DNA from: an uncultured Paludibaculum sp.
GTDB lineage: Bacteria; Acidobacteriota; Terriglobia; Bryobacterales; Bryobacteraceae
Assembly: GCF_963665245.1 (NCBI RefSeq)
Contig: NZ_OY762267.1
Coordinates: 2,294,001-2,358,000 of the forward strand
Direction of reading: 5' to 3'
Length of the DNA: 64,000 nt
Part shown: in pieces, positions 59,915-64,000 of the stretch
Layout: each line of letters begins with the position of its first letter
How positions within the stretch are numbered: the first letter of the stretch is position 1
Made by a program: the position numbers and the translations under genes
The notes under the pieces: generated by a model
Seen by the model: the letters and a program-made list of their open reading frames with translations, nothing else
Database searches by the model: none
What the model was told of the DNA's origin: nothing

Positions 59915-61150
59915 TTGGTAGGCGCCGAAGAGGCGTCAGAGCGTCCCAAGTCCAACGCTTCCAGTGTATTGCCGCCGTTTCTGGCGAAACTCGCTCTGTC
60001 GGCTTTCTTCTGTTACCTCACCGTCGGCATCCCGCTGCCGGTGCTGTCGCTGTATGTCCACGACACGCTGGGATTCGGCGACTTCGCCGTAGGAACGGTT
60101 GTCGGCATTCAGTTCGCGGCAACCGTACTGACTCGCAGGTACGCGGGCAAGAGGTCAGACGTGCATGGCGCACGAGGCGCCGTGCTGCGCGGGCTTTCGA
60201 TCTCATCGCTGGCTGGCGTGTGTTACCTGGCTTCGGTACTGGTGCCGGCCGGCCCGTGGGTGAAGCTGCTCGTGCTTATTGCCGGGCGCCTGATTCTGGG
60301 TGCGGGCGAGAGCCTGTTGGTGACGGGCACGCTCACCTGGGGCATCGCGCTGGCTGGGCAATCGCGCGCCGGACGGGTGATGTCGTGGACGGGCATGGCC
60401 GTATACGGGGCGTTGGCCCTGGGTTCGCCTCTGGGTTTGTATCTCCACTCGCACTTCGGGTTCGGCGCCGTGGCGTGTGTTGTGACACTGCTGCCGATGC
60501 TGGCTATTGCCGCGGTTCGCAACGTGGAACCGGCTCCGACGAAAGCGGTCAGAGAGGCGGTACCGTTCCGTCAGGTGGTGGTGAGCGTGCTGCGTCCCGG
60601 AGGAGTGCTGGCGTTGCAGGGCGTTGGATTCGGGTCTATTGGCGCGTTCATCTCCCTTTACTTTCTCTCCCACCAGTGGTGGGGCGCGGGCCTTGCACTG
60701 AGTGCGTTCGGCGGCGCGTTTGTGCTCGTCCGGATGTTGGGTGGCCATCTGCCGGACCGCGTGGGCGGGTATAGGGTGGCATGGGTTTCGCTCACGGTAG
60801 AGACGCTGGGGCAGTTGCTGCTGTGGAAGGCGCAGGGGCCGCTGTGGGCACTGGCCGGTGCGGCGGTCACGGGACTCGGCTGCTCGCTGATGTTTCCGGC
60901 GCTGGGCACGGAGGTCGTGCGGATCGCCAAGGCGGAGAACCGCGGGTCGGCATTGGGCGCGTTCGCGGCCTTTCAGGATGTTTCCTACGCGATCACGGGT
61001 CCGATTATGGGCATCGTGGCGACCCATGCCGGGTACGCCGCGATCTTCCTGGGCGGAGCACTGATGTCCGCGGCGGGTGTATTGCTCGCGTATCCCAGGG
61101 AGACCGCGGCGACGGCACCGTTGTCGGCAGTCGAGGAAGTGTCGGGATGA
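59915..61150 (+). CDS. MFS transporter, YfcJ/YhhS-like
   Basis: A 411-residue 12-helix transporter. The TTG start is preceded by GAGAGAGG about 8 bases away. The first helix region (LALSAFFCYLTVGIPLPVLS), GFGDFAVGTVVGIQFAATVL and RYAGKRSDVHGARGAVLRGL match the UPF0226/YfcJ-YhhS branch of small-molecule and arabinose-efflux-like permeases. It is 112 bp after the receptor gene with no terminator in between, so co-transcription is possible. Confidence 0.88.
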   Translation: MVGAEEASERPKSNASSVLPPFLAKLALSAFFCYLTVGIPLPVLSLYVHDTLGFGDFAVGTVVGIQFAATVLTRRYAGKRSDVHGARGAVLRGLSISSLAGVCYLASVLVPAGPWVKLLVLIAGRLILGAGESLLVTGTLTWGIALAGQSRAGRVMSWTGMAVYGALALGSPLGLYLHSHFGFGAVACVVTLLPMLAIAAVRNVEPAPTKAVREAVPFRQVVVSVLRPGGVLALQGVGFGSIGAFISLYFLSHQWWGAGLALSAFGGAFVLVRMLGGHLPDRVGGYRVAWVSLTVETLGQLLLWKAQGPLWALAGAAVTGLGCSLMFPALGTEVVRIAKAENRGSALGAFAAFQDVSYAITGPIMGIVATHAGYAAIFLGGALMSAAGVLLAYPRETAATAPLSAVEEVSG

Positions 61151-61164
61151 ACCGGCGGTCCGGC

Positions 61165-62922
61165 CTAGGCGGATGCACCGTACTGTTCGAGCAACGCGGT
61201 GATCTGCTGATAGCCTTGTTCTCTGGCGTGTTCGACAAGAGACCGGCCATCCGGGAGACGCGCGGCCACATTGGCCCCGTGCGCCAGTAAGGCGGCCACT
61301 GCTTCGATCCGCCCCCGTTGCACCATACGGGCCAGGGGAGTGATGGAGTCTTCGGGCTTGGGCGGACGAGAGAGGCACTCCGCGAATGTACGCTCCAAGG
61401 CTGCGGAGTCGCGCGCCAGAATGTCAGGTATGCGATCCAGGCGGCCGAAATCGAGGGCGTCGAAGAGACAGATGCCGGGCTGGTCGAGCAGCGCGTCGCG
61501 CAGTTGTGTGCGGCCGAAAAATTCCGCTCCACCGATGGCTGTGCCGTCATACCAGGGCTCGCGCAGCGCGATGGATGCGCCGCGCGAGAGCAGGAGGTTG
61601 ACCAGTTCCGCATCGCCTTTCCAAGCGGCACTGTGGATGGGCGCGTTGTCGTCCAGCCAATTGGGGTCGAAGCCCAGATCCAGCGCCAGAAGGACAGCCG
61701 GCTTTCGGCCGGTGTTGACGGCGCGCATCACCATGTCGCGCGGCGCTTGCGCCAGGAGCCCGGGGACACGCTGCAGCAAGGCTCGCGCACCGGGCTCGTC
61801 CCCTGCCATGCAGAGCGCTATCAACTGATCGACGTCGCTCATTTCGGCGCGCACGGCTCCTGCTTTCTCCAGCAGTTGCACGATCTCGAGATGGCCGCGC
61901 TCCATTGCGTGCTGCCAGGCAGTCTTGCCGCGGAAGGACTCATTGACCCGCGCCGAGTGGGCCAGGAGAAGCTTGACGGTGTCGAGTTGCCCAAGGACGG
62001 ACGCAAGGCACAGTTCCCGGCCGAGTAACGTGTGAGGACCGGGTTCAGGCGAGTGCGCGGTGCTGGAACGCTTAACAGGCGCATCGGCTGTGAGTCCGTG
62101 ACGGAGCAGTATCTCAAGGCAGGGGCTCTTGTCGTAGTGGCCGTGATCCAATGCCTCCTCGTCGGCGGGATCGGCACCGTACTGTAGCAGCAATTCAGCA
62201 AACTGGCGCAGGCGTGGGTGCGGCGGCTGATTCTCCAAGCCGGTGGATCCGCCGCCGAACAATCCAGTCAGGGCCGTGAAGCGGCGAGGGGTCTGGTCAA
62301 GGCGCTGATCCGCATTACCTTTGAGTGTGTATGCATTGGGGTCGGCTCCATGATCGAGGAGGATACGCGCGACTTCCAACGTGGAGTGGGTGGGCTTCAA
62401 CGGCCGGACGCGCGAGTAGCAGGCGCAGAGGAGGGGGACCCAGCCGTAGGGTCCAGGCTTATTCACAAGGCCGGGGTCCGAGCGAAGTTGAGCTTCGACC
62501 GCGGCGGCATTGCCCGCAGCAGAGGCAGCCCAGATTCCGGCATCAACCAACCATGGGTTCCGGCGGAGGAGGGTGTGAGCTCGCGTGTGGAATGAACGGT
62601 GGTCGTAATGCGGATCGTCGTAGCAAAGGCAGGCCAGACTGACGAACTCGTGCGGCAGATCCTGATTGGCTAGTTGGGCCCAGGCAGTGAGCTCGCGCCA
62701 GGTCTGGTGGCCCAGTTCTCGGGCGATGACGAGTTGGCAGTCAGTGAGCCGTGGCGGGGTGGTGGTGAGCGCCTCGTCGGTCGCAGACGCGTATTGAGGA
62801 TGGGCCGATCGAATGCGCCGCAAGGCCGCGGCCTCGCCATTCTGCCACGCCTTCTTCAGCGTCTTGGCCTGTTTCCTGAGGTTCTCGATGGAAGGGTTGT
62901 TCGGGGTGGACGCAGTGGTCAT
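61165..62922 (-). CDS. Ankyrin-repeat protein
   Basis: A 585-residue cytoplasmic protein. A helical N-terminal part (NPSIENLRKQAKTLKKAWQN, RELGHQTWRELTAWAQ) is followed by ankyrin repeats: YGWVPLLCACYSRVRPLKP, LEVARILLDHGADPNAYTLK, FAELLLQYGADPADEEALDH, GKTAWQHAMERGHLEIVQLL and IEAVAALLAHGANVAARLPD. The N-terminal block is frequent in acidobacterial ankyrin proteins. No catalytic domain; a protein-interaction role is likely. GAGGTCGT near the start and a good promoter at 63076-63104. Confidence 0.93.
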   Translation of the reverse strand: MTTASTPNNPSIENLRKQAKTLKKAWQNGEAAALRRIRSAHPQYASATDEALTTTPPRLTDCQLVIARELGHQTWRELTAWAQLANQDLPHEFVSLACLCYDDPHYDHRSFHTRAHTLLRRNPWLVDAGIWAASAAGNAAAVEAQLRSDPGLVNKPGPYGWVPLLCACYSRVRPLKPTHSTLEVARILLDHGADPNAYTLKGNADQRLDQTPRRFTALTGLFGGGSTGLENQPPHPRLRQFAELLLQYGADPADEEALDHGHYDKSPCLEILLRHGLTADAPVKRSSTAHSPEPGPHTLLGRELCLASVLGQLDTVKLLLAHSARVNESFRGKTAWQHAMERGHLEIVQLLEKAGAVRAEMSDVDQLIALCMAGDEPGARALLQRVPGLLAQAPRDMVMRAVNTGRKPAVLLALDLGFDPNWLDDNAPIHSAAWKGDAELVNLLLSRGASIALREPWYDGTAIGGAEFFGRTQLRDALLDQPGICLFDALDFGRLDRIPDILARDSAALERTFAECLSRPPKPEDSITPLARMVQRGRIEAVAALLAHGANVAARLPDGRSLVEHAREQGYQQITALLEQYGASA

Positions 62923-63075
62923 GACGACCTCCTTTCATGGGCGGTAAGCCCGGTGGCACCCGATGGCTCGCATTTTCGGGTTGAAAGGACAGTCGTTGGT
63001 CCGGACGGCGAATTGTGGTTCAGGCGGGCTTAGCCCTTTCCGCGAGCTGGCGGCACCCTGAAGTGCTCTAGAGCC

Positions 63076-63104
63076 AATGTAGGGGACGACACGGATTGTG
63101 TCAA
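63076..63104 (-). promoter_or_regulatory. Promoter of the ankyrin gene
   Basis: Minus-strand TTGACA (63104-63099), 17-bp spacer, TACATT (63081-63076). The leader would be about 145 nt. It includes a small hairpin (GGGCTTAGCCC, 63028-63038), but no riboswitch class was recognised. Confidence 0.65.
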
Positions 63105-63188
63105 GAGTCGGGCAGTGAAGAGTGGAACGAGACGCCCGGATGTCATACAGTAAGCCGGTGAGAACACTCGACCAAGAGGAGTAGCGGT

Positions 63189-64000
63189 ATGCAGTTGAGC
63201 GGGCGGAGTGGAGTCCTGTCAGCGCTGGCGTTCGGGTGGACGCTGTTGGCGAGCTACGGCGCAGTGGGCCAACCGTTGGCGGCTCCTCCGGTGGACAGTT
63301 TCACCGGGCATCCAAGGGTGGTGATCCTGAGTGACATCGGGAACGAACCCGATGATCAGATGTCGCTGATTCGCTTTCTGCTCTACTCCAACGAACTGGA
63401 GGTGGAGGCGATTGTGGCGACCACCTCGACGTGGCAGAAGACGGTGATCCACCCGGAGACCATGCATTCGCTGGTCAAAGCTTACGGGCAGGTGCGACCG
63501 AATCTGCTGCTGCACGCCAGCGGGTGGCCGACAGCGGAGGAACTGGATGCCCGTGTCTATTCCGGGCAGCCTGGATATGGACTGGCGGCCACGGGCCTCG
63601 ACAAGATGTCGGCCGGGGCGGAAGCGGTCATTCGGGCGGTCGATCGCGACGACGCGCGTCCGTTGTGGGTTTGTCTGTGGGGTGGAGCGAATACGCTGGC
63701 GCAGGCGCTGATTCATGTGCGCGCGACGCGTGCTCCCGAGGATGTCGCGAAGTTCGTCGCGAAGCTGCGAGTGTATTCGATTTCAGATCAGGACGACGCG
63801 GGTCCCTGGATCCGGCGTGAGTTCCCGGCCCTGTTCTATGTGGTGCAACCTTCTTCGCCAACCAGCGGCGAGTACTACTACGCGACCTGGACGGGCATCA
63901 GCGGCGACGTCTATTACCGCAACTGCGCGGGTGCGAATGGGGCGGTGGTCACGAATGAGTGGCTGGACGCGAACATCCGCAGCAAGGGTCCGCTGGGCAA
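63189..64000 (+). CDS. Secreted nucleoside-hydrolase-like protein (DUF1593), partial
   Basis: Open from ATG 63189 to the window edge (270 codons), with GAGGAG 8 bases upstream. The signal peptide is SGVLSALAFGWTLLASYGAV. Then comes a nucleoside-hydrolase-like fold: RVVILSDIGNEPDDQMSLIR (the Asp cluster of inosine-uridine hydrolases), VEAIVATTSTWQKT, LWVCLWGGANTLAQAL and VYSISDQDDAGPWIRREFPA. This wording is typical of the DUF1593/Sde182 cellulose-binding family of polysaccharide degraders. The C-terminal domain lies beyond the window. Confidence 0.9.
   Translation, partial: MQLSGRSGVLSALAFGWTLLASYGAVGQPLAAPPVDSFTGHPRVVILSDIGNEPDDQMSLIRFLLYSNELEVEAIVATTSTWQKTVIHPETMHSLVKAYGQVRPNLLLHASGWPTAEELDARVYSGQPGYGLAATGLDKMSAGAEAVIRAVDRDDARPLWVCLWGGANTLAQALIHVRATRAPEDVAKFVAKLRVYSISDQDDAGPWIRREFPALFYVVQPSSPTSGEYYYATWTGISGDVYYRNCAGANGAVVTNEWLDANIRSKGPLG

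Overview
The window is high-GC chromosomal DNA most like an Acidobacteriota genome of the Solibacter/Bryobacter type (inference from content). The markers are an ADOP-type MacB/FtsX permease behind a PadR regulator, an Oar-like TonB-dependent receptor with an N-terminal carboxypeptidase-regulatory domain, an ECF sigma factor of the SigX6 type, a Ser/Thr kinase with TPRs, a CarD regulator, and many secreted carbohydrate enzymes with twin-arginine-like leaders. No rRNA, tRNA or CRISPR array was recognised.

Layout. 1-2.1 kb: the tail of an upstream gene and a GH51 arabinofuranosidase. 2.1-5.0 kb: a graveyard holding a frameshifted gene and fragments of IS66 and IS21 elements, including a tandem-repeat IS21-type end. 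4976-6496: an intact DDE insertion sequence; an apparently identical copy lies at 45589-47109 with a 16-bp target duplication. 6.9-12.3 kb: ECF sigma factor, a Cys-rich protein of unknown function, a fused E1-like/YcaO (TOMM) cyclodehydratase and a receptor-like Ser/Thr kinase, an uncharacterised RiPP-like locus. 13.1-14.7 kb: a protein with an ANRANARKSTGPRT motif and a duplicated low-complexity tail. 14.9-19.6 kb: a TPR protein coupled to a zinc-ribbon/membrane/LamG-like protein. 19.7-24.4 kb: enolase-superfamily enzyme, CarD, sugar isomerase-like protein and a secreted hypothetical. 24.6-30.3 kb: a compact operon sir2-larC-metG-tatD-polyprenyl synthase.

30.4-37.8 kb: a defence-like operon on the minus strand, mcrB, mcrC, a possible 71-codon ORF, a PHP/SMC-like ATPase (TrlF type) and an AlbA_2/ATPase protein, with overlaps or 3-bp gaps throughout. 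38.3-39.3 kb: a second repeat-tailed protein with an exact 99-nt period. 39.4-45.5 kb: MPN-TonB fusion protein, TetR/DoxX/AhpD stress module with paired operators, and a double-PAS hybrid histidine kinase. 47.1-51.8 kb: lipase-like hydrolase, PadR-ADOP pair and IclR. 51.7-61.2 kb: a glycan-uptake region with two MFS transporters, two cargo-type hypotheticals, an FAD oxidoreductase and the Oar-like receptor. 61.2-64 kb: an ankyrin protein and the start of a nucleoside-hydrolase-like secreted protein that runs off the end.

All calls come from reading the sequence and recalled family motifs. No database search was run, so family names are recognition and functional links between neighbours are inference.
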